This document shows, in pieces, positions 55,317 to 63,435 of a DNA stretch of 64,000 nucleotides; position 1 is the first letter of the stretch, and every line of letters begins with the position of its first letter. The position numbers and the translations under genes are program-made. Location: the NCBI GenBank assembly GCA_038380435.1, contig JAWZYU010000028.1, forward strand, positions 45,381,095-45,445,094, given 5' to 3'. A model generated the notes under the pieces. The model did not search any database. It saw nothing but the letters and a program-made list of their open reading frames with translations, and was not told the origin of the DNA. Origin of the DNA: Ryuthela nishihirai (Eukaryota > Arthropoda > Arachnida > Araneae > Heptathelidae).

Positions 55317-58201
55317 AAAGCGAATCTCATTATGACGTAGATTTCTTTTCTGACTGAAGCCTCGTCCACAAACATAATACGTGTAAGGCCTATAGCCCTT
55401 GTGAACACTTTATGTCTCTGCAGGGAGAAGAATCGACTAAGAGTTTTCGTGCAAAACCTGTAAAAAGTTTTCTTCTTTGTCGAAAGTTTTCTTCTTTGGA
55501 TTTTTACTTCTATCAACAGTAACAAGGAATGAAAGTCATTAGTGACATAAAATCTAGGGAGGAATTTCATCCTCCAGTCTGACCCTTTTGTCAGTTGACT
55601 TTCCCTTAATTCAGAACTGTCGTGATGAACCTTCAGCCATATTTCACCTGATTCCATTTGATCCCCAAGGTGCTTCACAAATATAATATCAGCTCCATAA
55701 TTCTTTTTAGCTCTTCGGTCCATCTCCTCCTTCCATACTCTTGCTAGAACTGCAGCTTCTAATCCGACAACCTTACCTGTTTCTCCTGTATAAGTGAAAT
55801 CAGTGATGTGTCGGGCTGCTAGCAATATTTTTTCTGTTTTACCTTCACATAGCCAGCTTGCAACATCTTCAGATACTCCTTGTTCTATTAACATGTTACG
55901 AAACTTGTTCAAAGCATTGCCGTTATGCAGAACCTTACGGACACGTGATGCTTCCTCTACCCTATTATCCACAATGTTCACAAAACGCAGAAGTTCTCCT
56001 AACTCTTCGACGAGCTCTTGCAGTTCCAAGGATCCGTTACCAAGGAAACACTGAACAGCTTCCATCACTTCCAGAGAGTTGTCAACAGAGTTTTCAAGAG
56101 GTGAATCCATGTTGCTGATAACAGCTGAACAACTCAAACTCTTCATTCCACGAGCTTGTGATGCTGCAACCACTTTCTTAACTAAATCAACAGCAACATC
56201 TTCTGTACTGATGAGATCAATAGCTCCTTTTCCGAATTCAACATCATAAACCAAAGCACACACTCCTTCAGCCAGCTTTTTGGACACAATTGAGCATATC
56301 ATTAGAGGAACGCTATCTATGGTAGCCATCAGATCCTTGCAGCGGTAAATCTCCTTATCTGTTGGCACCAGCTCCTCTGTCTGTCCTACGATGCAGCATC
56401 CGACGTCTTCCATCATCTGCTCGATTTTATCTTTAGTGCAGTCGACTGTGAAGCCAGGGATGGATTCCAATTTGTACAGAGTATCTCCCGTCAATTGGAG
56501 AGCACGACCGGAGATCATAGGGACCTTGAGACCTAAAGCAGCAAGTGCAGGAGCCAAGACAAGACTCACTTTGTTTCCGACACCTCCTGTGCTGTTTTCA
56601 TCTACCATCCGATGGCGCCACTCGGGTCTCCAGCAAAACACATGACCCGAGGAGGTCATATTTGCTGTTTCTTCCGAATTCACTTTCTTGGAGCTCTCAT
56701 TGTAATTAGCCAGGGAAACATCAGTTATGATTGCCAAATTGTTCATTCTGGAGATCAGCGACGAGTTTTGTAACATGATATTGTCCACTTTAGAGCTCTT
56801 GTAGTCGTGATAAAACTTTTCCATATCCTTATAATCTAAATGGTTATAATGTCCAAATCTGCACATTGACTGTTCAGAAAAGAAATTCAGCGTGGCTACG
56901 TTGAAATTATCTGAGGGATTCACTTCTCTCTGATCGTAACTCTGAGGCTTAGTTTCATCCAGAAAGTTAGTCTTTGAAGTACTGTCTCTGCCTGAAGCTC
57001 CTTTACTAGCATCACCTGTTACGCTTCTAAGCCATTCTTCGGAATTCTTCTTTCTTAAATCCCCACTTTCTATAAACGATTCGAGTGTGGCTATGTGTTT
57101 CGGAAAAATCTCTCCGACTTCCCCGGTAACGACGAAGGGCACTTTGTATCTATGATGAATGGACACCTCTTCTTTACTCGGACCACTCTGCGAAACGTAA
57201 ACTCTGTTTCGTTCCCCCTCATTACCACTCGTTACTCTGCCTTTGCGATAATTGTCCATGACGCATTTTGCTGACGGCGAGGAATAGAATACCTTTCGTG
57301 TGGATCTCTCTTCAGATCGTGCCAGACTTGTATACCTAGGTATTTTGAAGTGCAAAGCGTACTGTATAGTCTCATAGCTCTCTGATCTGTGTGATTGTTC
57401 TTCACAGTTCCTAGACATGTCACCAGCGACATAGACACTCTGCCATGCATCACCAGTAGTTGCGTGGTCAAAGGCATTATCTGCGCTATCTCTACGATTC
57501 TTGATTTTCAGTAGCAGATCCACATTTTTATATGCGTTGCCTTTCTCTTTTTCTTTTCCATGTTTACAATCTAACTTAACACTATCAAGATCATCTTTTT
57601 CACTGACAAATTCAACATTTAAACTATTGCATTGTCTATTGAGTTCGGTTTTACTATCCTTGAACTGATCAATAAACTTATCAATTTGAGAAGCCACTTC
57701 AGCTCTCATCTCAGTATTTTGTGCGGCTATTTCGGCTTTCAAATCATCTTTTTGAGAAACTATCTCCGTTCTCAACTCATTATTTTGTGCGGCCATTTCG
57801 ACTTTCAAGTCACCTATTTTATCGCTTTGGGCGGCCATTTCGGTTTTCAAGTCACCTATTTTATCATTTTGGGCGGCCATATCGGCTTTCAAATCATCTT
57901 TTTGAGAAACTATCTCCGTTCTCAACTCATTATTTTGTGCGGCCATTTCGGCTTTCAAGTCACCTTTTTGAGAAACTATCTCAGTCCTCAACTCATTATT
58001 TTGTGCGGCCATTGCGGCTATCATTTCATCTAATGTACTATTTTGTGTCGCTATTTCGGCTTTCAAATCATTATTTTGACTTTTAATGTCATTCATCAGC
58101 GTAGTCATAATGGTTTTCCTATCAGTCATCAGCGCAGTCATATCGGCTTTGAAGCTATTTATCAACTTTACTAATTCATCCATACCTCTAGTTAACGGCA
58201 T
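55172..58201 (-). CDS. fusion protein: coiled coil + thymidine phosphorylase, retrotransposon-borne
   Basis: 1009 codons, start ATG at 58201 just downstream of the primer site. Residues ~35-165 are a tandem coiled-coil repeat (22-residue unit NNELRTEIVSQKDDLKAEMA and 14-residue unit KIGDLKTEMAAQ), in the place of gag. Residues ~200-505 are polar and unrecognised. Residues ~508-868 align with thymidine phosphorylase (thymidine + phosphate to thymine + 2-deoxyribose 1-phosphate): SGHVFCWRPEWRHRMVDE, STGGVGNKVSLVLAPAL, GLKVPMISGRAL, KLESIPGF, GCCIVGQTEELVP, ATIDSVPLM, SIVSKKLAEGV, ALVYDVEFGKGA and the C-terminal WLKVHHD. Missing or changed: the first ~90-100 residues, the usual His before STGG is Asn, the glycine-rich GHTGGT loop reads QLTGDT, and the thymine-binding Arg (usual LRD) is Lys (CKD); the following Ser and Lys (SIVSKK) are kept. 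Residues ~910-931 resemble a C2H2 finger. Activity is doubtful; the open frame is not. Confidence 0.85.
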   Translation of the reverse strand: MPLTRGMDELVKLINSFKADMTALMTDRKTIMTTLMNDIKSQNNDLKAEIATQNSTLDEMIAAMAAQNNELRTEIVSQKGDLKAEMAAQNNELRTEIVSQKDDLKADMAAQNDKIGDLKTEMAAQSDKIGDLKVEMAAQNNELRTEIVSQKDDLKAEIAAQNTEMRAEVASQIDKFIDQFKDSKTELNRQCNSLNVEFVSEKDDLDSVKLDCKHGKEKEKGNAYKNVDLLLKIKNRRDSADNAFDHATTGDAWQSVYVAGDMSRNCEEQSHRSESYETIQYALHFKIPRYTSLARSEERSTRKVFYSSPSAKCVMDNYRKGRVTSGNEGERNRVYVSQSGPSKEEVSIHHRYKVPFVVTGEVGEIFPKHIATLESFIESGDLRKKNSEEWLRSVTGDASKGASGRDSTSKTNFLDETKPQSYDQREVNPSDNFNVATLNFFSEQSMCRFGHYNHLDYKDMEKFYHDYKSSKVDNIMLQNSSLISRMNNLAIITDVSLANYNESSKKVNSEETANMTSSGHVFCWRPEWRHRMVDENSTGGVGNKVSLVLAPALAALGLKVPMISGRALQLTGDTLYKLESIPGFTVDCTKDKIEQMMEDVGCCIVGQTEELVPTDKEIYRCKDLMATIDSVPLMICSIVSKKLAEGVCALVYDVEFGKGAIDLISTEDVAVDLVKKVVAASQARGMKSLSCSAVISNMDSPLENSVDNSLEVMEAVQCFLGNGSLELQELVEELGELLRFVNIVDNRVEEASRVRKVLHNGNALNKFRNMLIEQGVSEDVASWLCEGKTEKILLAARHITDFTYTGETGKVVGLEAAVLARVWKEEMDRRAKKNYGADIIFVKHLGDQMESGEIWLKVHHDSSELRESQLTKGSDWRMKFLPRFYVTNDFHSLLLLIEVKIQRRKLSTKKKTFYRFCTKTLSRFFSLQRHKVFTRAIGLTRIMFVDEASVRKEIYVIMRFAFILTQTWYIAFVDVQLQSARWFTWIVWPRFIEELKKLWNPELFGTNKT
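55314..55468 (-). pseudogene. remnants of two C2H2 zinc fingers
   Basis: In the 1009-codon frame, residues ~912-930 (FYRFCTKTLSRFFSLQRH) fit the finger spacing Cys-x-Lys-x-(Phe)-Ser-x4-Leu-x2-His. In a shifted frame, 55388-55314 gives a second finger (VCGRGFSQKRNLRH, later His) preceded by a PY linker. In both, the first Cys is Tyr, a single G-to-A change. The pieces are one frameshift apart. They suggest that more than one host transcript segment was captured, between the phosphorylase and the pol tail. Confidence 0.55.
55598..56680 (-). other. thymidine phosphorylase homology region
   Basis: Extent of the homology inside the fusion frame (residues ~508-868). It covers the alpha/beta phosphate- and base-binding domain and the C-terminal domain, but not the N-terminal helices. 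No intron interrupts it, consistent with capture through an mRNA intermediate. Confidence 0.82.
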
Positions 58202-58212
58202 TCAATTAATTA

Positions 58213-58230
58213 ATCCCACTTCTGACACCA
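58213..58230 (-). other. primer binding site, tRNA-Leu type
   Basis: Two bases inside the 5' LTR, the minus strand reads TGGTGTCAGAAGTGGGAT. That is complementary to a tRNA 3' end (...CTTCTGACACCA) of the kind found on arthropod tRNA-Leu, whose acceptor stem starts GTCAG. It primes minus-strand synthesis. Confidence 0.85.
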
Positions 58231-58232
58231 AA

Positions 58233-58874
58233 TGTTGCGGATCACAAAAATGGATAGCCACTGAGCGTGAGTATTAAAAGCTATATTTCAAAACCAAATT
58301 CAATACAAGGTAAATTGTTACAAAGGAAATATGGATGAAGTATCTTATTAACAAATCAACTATTAACATGCACAAGTCATCAATCTTCCTGCGTAGAGCA
58401 CACAATATCAGCTCTGTGTATTTTACTAAATACTACCTTTTACTTGATTTACCAGGTCACCCGAAGATCTTCACTCGTAAACCAATTCTCGTCCTGTGCT
58501 AATAACTTTTCACACACTAGCCGAACAAAAAGACAGTCCGTGTAGACATTCGAAGTTAGCCATAAAAGTTCCCACTTTTATACTTCCGCGTATACACAAC
58601 ACATCAAGTTACTTCTTGATACTTAACGATAAAAGATCCCACTTTTATCCTTCCGCGTATACACAACACATCAAGTTACTTCTTGATACTTACGCGCGCA
58701 CTGTCTCAGAACAGCTCACCGTCCATTTTCGAACTCTCCGACCGTTACAACACAACAACCGTTACAATACAACGACCGTTAACGCTCCACTCTTCTTCTC
58801 CAAATTCTCCCAACGTTCTTATTCGTTGGCTGAAACTTTTTGCTTTCGGTTGCCAGATTCCTTCTGTCGTAACA
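58233..58874 (-). repeat. 5' LTR
   Basis: 642 bp; partner of 54521-55160. TGTT...AACA termini. Confidence 0.95.
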
Positions 58875-60751
58875 CTATGTATTAATGAGCTTAAACCTTT
58901 CTTGCTTAATCGACTATCCATAAACAACGACAAACACATCCCAAACCAAAAAAAAAGTATTTTTTCTCTCAGTTATTACCATAGAAGACATTTAACTAGA
59001 AGAAATCTCTCAAAGTGATAAAAAATCTTCCAAACCAAGGCCGCCATTTTTCCCACATTTCAACCATTAAATTTCTTTACACCCAAATCTCTTCTACTAC
59101 AACAATCACTCCCTATCTCGAAACACATTTTATTAAAAACTCATAACACTTTCTGTTTTTCTGTATCGGAATTTGATTTAGCATTTCCCAACTTCCAAAA
59201 CCACAATTCTCTGCATAGACCTTCAAACAAAAGGAAAAGATAACAACAATAAAAACAACACTTCCTATACGAATTACGACTTTACCCTAAGCGCAGTGCT
59301 ATCCTTTTTTCCCCCTGCTGCCCCCTTTTCTTCTGCATTTCTCTCGGTCACGATTTCTTTTTATGCTCCCTGCATCCAACAGCATCTTACATCCCACCTG
59401 TCACTTTCCCATCTTTGTCGCCCGAGAAAAAACAAACATAATAAATCACCCCGGCGAACGAATCGCCTAGAAGAAATCTTTCATTAATTCAAAATGTTCC
59501 AGAACTGCTGTACGCACAACTGTACGGATGAGCAGACTCATAAATGGCTTTATTCTTTACGATTGAAAGGTAGCTAGCTGCGTGCATCGATTACTGTGTT
59601 GCTGGGGCTCTCTCTTTGGCGTTGATCTCTACCAGCCATGGAGGCGTCTTGGCAAAAGAGGTCTTCTGGCCTGAAGCTCTCGCGTTGCCTCTTGCACACT
59701 AGCACAGCTGTGTGTCATAATTATATGTATACCTCTGTCCTTCCGTAAAGATCAATTCCATTTCATTGCTCCGGGGATGGAACATGAGAGAGGAAGATGT
59801 GGTGAGAGTTGGTGTGCTTTGGCAATGCTCTTTCCTCTAAAATGACTCTATCTGCCTTCTCTCTCTTTTTTTGCGTGTCTTCATTTTACTTTTATTAGAA
59901 AGTGTCTCTGACTATTTTTTTTTTGACACTTGGAGGCTTTGAATCTCTTATTTTGATCTTTATTTCTTTCTTTTTATTATCTTTTTTCCCCCTCTCTCTC
60001 AACTGATACTGAAATTTTAAGTTTAAGTAATAATAGAAGACGAGGAATTTAGTGCTTGTCTTTCAAGGATTCATGGAGGCAGTGGAGGGGAGAATACTGA
60101 CTGGTTTGGGATCAAAAAGGAGAAAATTTCGGTAGTTAGCATCGGCGTTATGTGAAAGAGAAAATTTTCTCGAAATAAAAAGAAATTAAAATCGATTTTT
60201 TTTTCCTTATCTGGAAATCATTTTCGCTTTTAGTTAAAAGACAATTTTTTTCCCCTCTTTTATTTTTTTTTTCTTTCAAAATTCTTTCGTTGTGTTTTTT
60301 CCTTCTTTTCGTCGTTTGTTAAAAATGTTTCTTTTGTCTCTGATTTTTTTTTTTCCCATTGATTATTTTTTTTCTCTTCCAGATTTCTGTTGTCGTAACC
60401 GCCTATTCCCTCCTCGAGATTTATTGCAAAAAGTTATTTTTCCATTTTCTTATTAAATGATTATTTTTCTACGCGTTATTTTTTATAAGAATGTTCTTTT
60501 TTTTTTCCTTTTCTGTTTTCGATTCATTTCTTTTTTAAAAAATCGAGGTATTTTTTTCGTACTCTGACGCATCTCCGTTTGCTCGTCAGTTGAAACTTTC
60601 TTATTTTTGTTTTAAGTGATAAAAGCGATAAGGAAAAAAATTCTCTTTAGTTTGGATAGATACTAATAAAGTGTTGCGATTCGCATCTTGGATTAATTTG
60701 AATTTTCAATGTTAAAAGGAACAAAATTCTTAAAAATACATAGCTTTAACC
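58875..60751. other. no gene recognised
   Basis: AT-rich with many T runs. Positions 59500-59720 are of mixed composition, but no splice-flanked frame stands out. Short open frames show nothing familiar. Confidence 0.4.
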
Positions 60752-61100
60752 AGGCCCGGATACAGAAAAAAATAAATGGAGGTCGAAGGAGGGGCGTAAA
60801 AAATAAAAGGGGGAGCCAAGAGACGATTTCCGTTGTGGTATAACATTTTTCCCTTTATTTTAGGGGTCTTTAAATTTTTTTTTTTTTTTTTTTTTGAAAA
60901 AATGCATGAATATACATAAATTTAACATTTTTTTGCCTCTATTACCTTTATTATCATTAACATTTTTTTGCCTTGAGATCTTTATCATCATTCGCGAAGT
61001 GGAGGGGCATTACCCCCCCCCCCCCCCCCAACACACACGCACCCACTTTGCGAATACGGGGAGGGCATTACACCCTTCCTCCTCCTAGATCCGGGCCTGC
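60752..61100 (+). mobile_element. non-autonomous DNA element with TIR CAGGCCCGGATCTAG
   Basis: Left end CAGGCCCGGATACAG and right end CTAGATCCGGGCCTG are clear inverted repeats. The flanks GCTTTAAC and CTTTAAAC suggest a ~7-8-bp target duplication (hAT-like). Internal poly-T and poly-C runs. Confidence 0.72.
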
Positions 61101-61123
61101 TTTAAACTATTCAGTCCCAAATA

Positions 61124-62090
61124 CAATGGTTTCCATAAATTAAGGAAAACCCTTATGTTAAGTCAATGGGAAGCTAAAGTCTAAGTTATATAACTTCTAA
61201 AATATTTTTTTTTTGTTTTGAAAAATGTGATTCCAGATAAAGATCTCAATCAAATAAATCAATATCTCGATTTTCAACAATATTCGTTCAGTATTTAGTG
61301 AGTTATTGAAGTTTGAATATTTAGCGATAACAATGCCAGCCACAAAAATTGACTTCAAGAAGTTAATTGAAACTTAGTAATAAGTATTGTATCAAAGTGT
61401 TTAATAAAATAAGTTTGTATTTTAGAACTTTCTGTAAAGAATTCTTTCACTACTCTTCAGTTTTGTATAAGTTTCTTAAGACTGGCATTGCTGTTGTTCA
61501 ATATTCAAACTTCCATAACTCATTAATTCCTGAATGAATAGGGAGGGGGTGGCTCAGTCGGTAACGCGCCAGGCTCGCAATCTGTAGTTCCCAAGTTCGA
61601 GTCCCAGCTGGGTCAGCGTTGAGATTTATCTCCGCAAAATTCCCTGCCCTGCCCACGGTCAGTAGGGGACACCGATGGGCTTGGAAAGGCCGCCGTCCGT
61701 CTGATGGGACGTTAAGCCGTGGCCCCGTGTGCGGGAGAGTCATACCCTGTGCACGTTAAAGAACACGCTGGATGGCCTTGACGGGAGGCTACCATCTGTT
61801 CCCCAACAACTGTTCCAGTGGGTTCCCTCCCCCAACCTTCTCTGAGACTTCGGGGTCCATGTGACCTGGCCATTTAGCCCATGGTGTGCAAAAGAAGTGC
61901 CATTTAGAGGTAAAACAACCCAACCTGAACGAATATTGTTAAAAATCGAGATATTGATTTATGTGATTGAGATCTTTATCTGCAATCACATGTTTCAAAC
62001 GAAAAAACTTATTTTAGAAATTACAGAACTTTGACTTTAGCTTCCCATTGACTTAACATAGGGATTTTCCTTAATTTATGGAAACCAGTG
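61124..62090. mobile_element. long fold-back (palindromic) Tc1-like MITE carrying a SINE
   Basis: The termini CAATGGTTTCCATAAATTA and TAATTTATGGAAACCAGTG are inverted repeats with TA on both sides (61122-61123 and 62091-62092). Without the SINE at 61541-61923 the element is ~570 bp, and its arms pair over nearly the whole length (for example CAATATTCGTTCAG with TGAACGAATATTG; TTTGAATATT with AATATTCAAA). Confidence 0.88.
61541..61923 (+). mobile_element. full-length SINE-A inside the fold-back arm
   Basis: Flanked by CCTGAATGAATA (61529-61540) and CCTGAACGAATA (61924-61935). The other arm of the palindrome preserves the uninterrupted site. Confidence 0.95.
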
Positions 62091-62092
62091 TA

Positions 62093-62309
62093 AATACAGT
62101 AAACAATATTTGTAGCATATTATTGTTATCTGTGCTCAAATAAAAAAAAGGAAAAAACAATATGCATAATGAAAATAATATTCAAAACAAAAAAGTCTTT
62201 TCTTTTTAATTTTAAATATATTTCAGGTATAGATGATTTTGAGTGAGTGAGGATAACGCTAACGCTATGATGTCGAAATGGTAGAGCTCTGAAAACGTAC
62301 ACCTAGAGG
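62093..62309. other. no gene recognised
   Basis: AT-rich spacer. Confidence 0.35.
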
Positions 62310-63254
62310 CAGGTCCGGATCAAGAGGGTGCATGCCCCCCCCCCCCCCTAAGTATATTGTAAGGGAAATAGAGGCAAAATAATTTCTTTGTATTTCATGC
62401 ACTTTTTCAAGAAATCTTTTAAGACAAGTAAATCGGAGGAGAAATGTCATACTGTATTGAAAACCCAGTCTCTCGGGGCGGGGTGGCTTAGTCGGGAGCG
62501 CGCCAGGCTCGTAATCTGTAGTTACCAGGTTCGAGTCCCAGCTGGGTCAGTGTTAAGATTTATCTCCGCAAAATTCCTCGACCTGCCCACGGTCAGTAGG
62601 GGACACCGATGGGCTTGGAAAGGCCGCCGTCCGTCGGATGGAACGTTAAACCGTGGCATGTGTGCGGAGAGACATACCCTGTGCACGTTAAAGAACACGC
62701 TTGATGGCCTTGACGGGAGGCTGCCATCTCTCTCCCAACAGCTGTTCCAGTGGGTCCCCTCCCCAACCTTCTCTGAGACTTAGGGGTCTTTGTGATCTGG
62801 CCATTTAGCCCATGGTGTGCAAAAAAGTGCCGCTCAGAGGTAAAACAACCCAATGTTGAAGAACACGCTGGATGGTCTTGACGGGAGGCTACCATCTGTC
62901 TCCCAACAGCTGTTTTCAATGGGTCCGCTCCGCCAACCTTCTCTGAGTCTTCGGGGTTCTTATGACCTGGCCATTTAACCCATGGTGTGCAAAAAAGTGC
63001 CCGCTCAGAGGTAAAACAACCCAATGTTGAAGAACACGCTGGATGGTCTTGACGGGAGGCTACCATCTGTCTCCCAACAGCTGTTCCAGTGGGTCCCCTC
63101 CCCCAACCTTCTCTGAGTCTTCGGGGTCCTTATGAACTGACCATTTAATCCATGGTGTGCAAAAAAAGTGCCGCTCAGAGGTAAAACAACCCAACCCAGT
63201 CTCTTGCACCTCCCCCTCCCTTTAAATTTTTTCGGCTCGATTGTGTTTCTTGCC
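62310..63254 (-). mobile_element. CAGGNCCGGATC-type DNA element containing a SINE-A block
   Basis: Left end CAGGTCCGGATCAAG, internal C run, ATTTCATGCACTTTTTCAAG shared with 8475-8709. The part after the SINE (TTTTTTCGGCTCGATTGTGT) matches the complement of 10060-10110. The other TIR is missing. Confidence 0.6.
62474..63194 (+). mobile_element. SINE-A with its 3' portion triplicated
   Basis: One SINE-A (62475-62850) is followed by two extra copies of its 3' ~171 bp (62851-63021 and 63022-63194), each starting CAATGTTGAAGAACACGC. The whole block lies between CCCAGTCTCT at 62464-62473 and 63195-63204. Confidence 0.9.
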
Positions 63255-63298
63255 CGATGTGTCTTTCAAAATTTGACGTGTCTTTCAAGTTCAAGCAA

Positions 63299-63433
63299 TT
63301 AGTGATCTGGCAACCTTCGTGTCACGTGACACGAAGGCTGCCAGATCACTAATTTCGAAAAAAAATCGTTGCCAAATATTTTTTCTGAATTCTGTAATCA
63401 ACCATAGTGTTCGGATATTTATTTGAGCGACTG
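63299..63433. mobile_element. half of a palindromic MITE
   Basis: From the centre (TTCGTGTCACGTGACACGAA) to the right TIR (ATATTTATTTGAGCGACTG), followed by TA. Confidence 0.88.
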
Positions 63434-63435
63434 TA

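Larger units (their letters stand above)
54521..58874 (-). mobile_element. LTR retrotransposon carrying a captured thymidine phosphorylase
   Basis: A complete, non-autonomous LTR element on the minus strand: 5' LTR 58233-58874, primer site 58213-58230, one 1009-codon frame 58201-55172, polypurine tract 55161-55172, 3' LTR 54521-55160. LTRs begin TGTT and end AACA and differ by one 2-bp indel, so insertion is recent. No protease, reverse transcriptase, RNase H or integrase core is present; only the extreme C-terminus of a Gypsy-type pol remains (frame at 55301-55065). It must have been moved by enzymes of a related complete element. The flanking 4 bp (TTAT left, CTAT right) match at three of four positions, so the target duplication is imperfect or the copy arose by recombination. 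Confidence 0.9.

Noticed and set aside
55172..58201. A normal host thymidine phosphorylase gene that happens to lie near LTRs
   Set aside because: The frame starts right after the primer binding site, ends at the polypurine tract, lacks introns and the enzyme's N-terminus, and is fused to element-like sequence at both ends.
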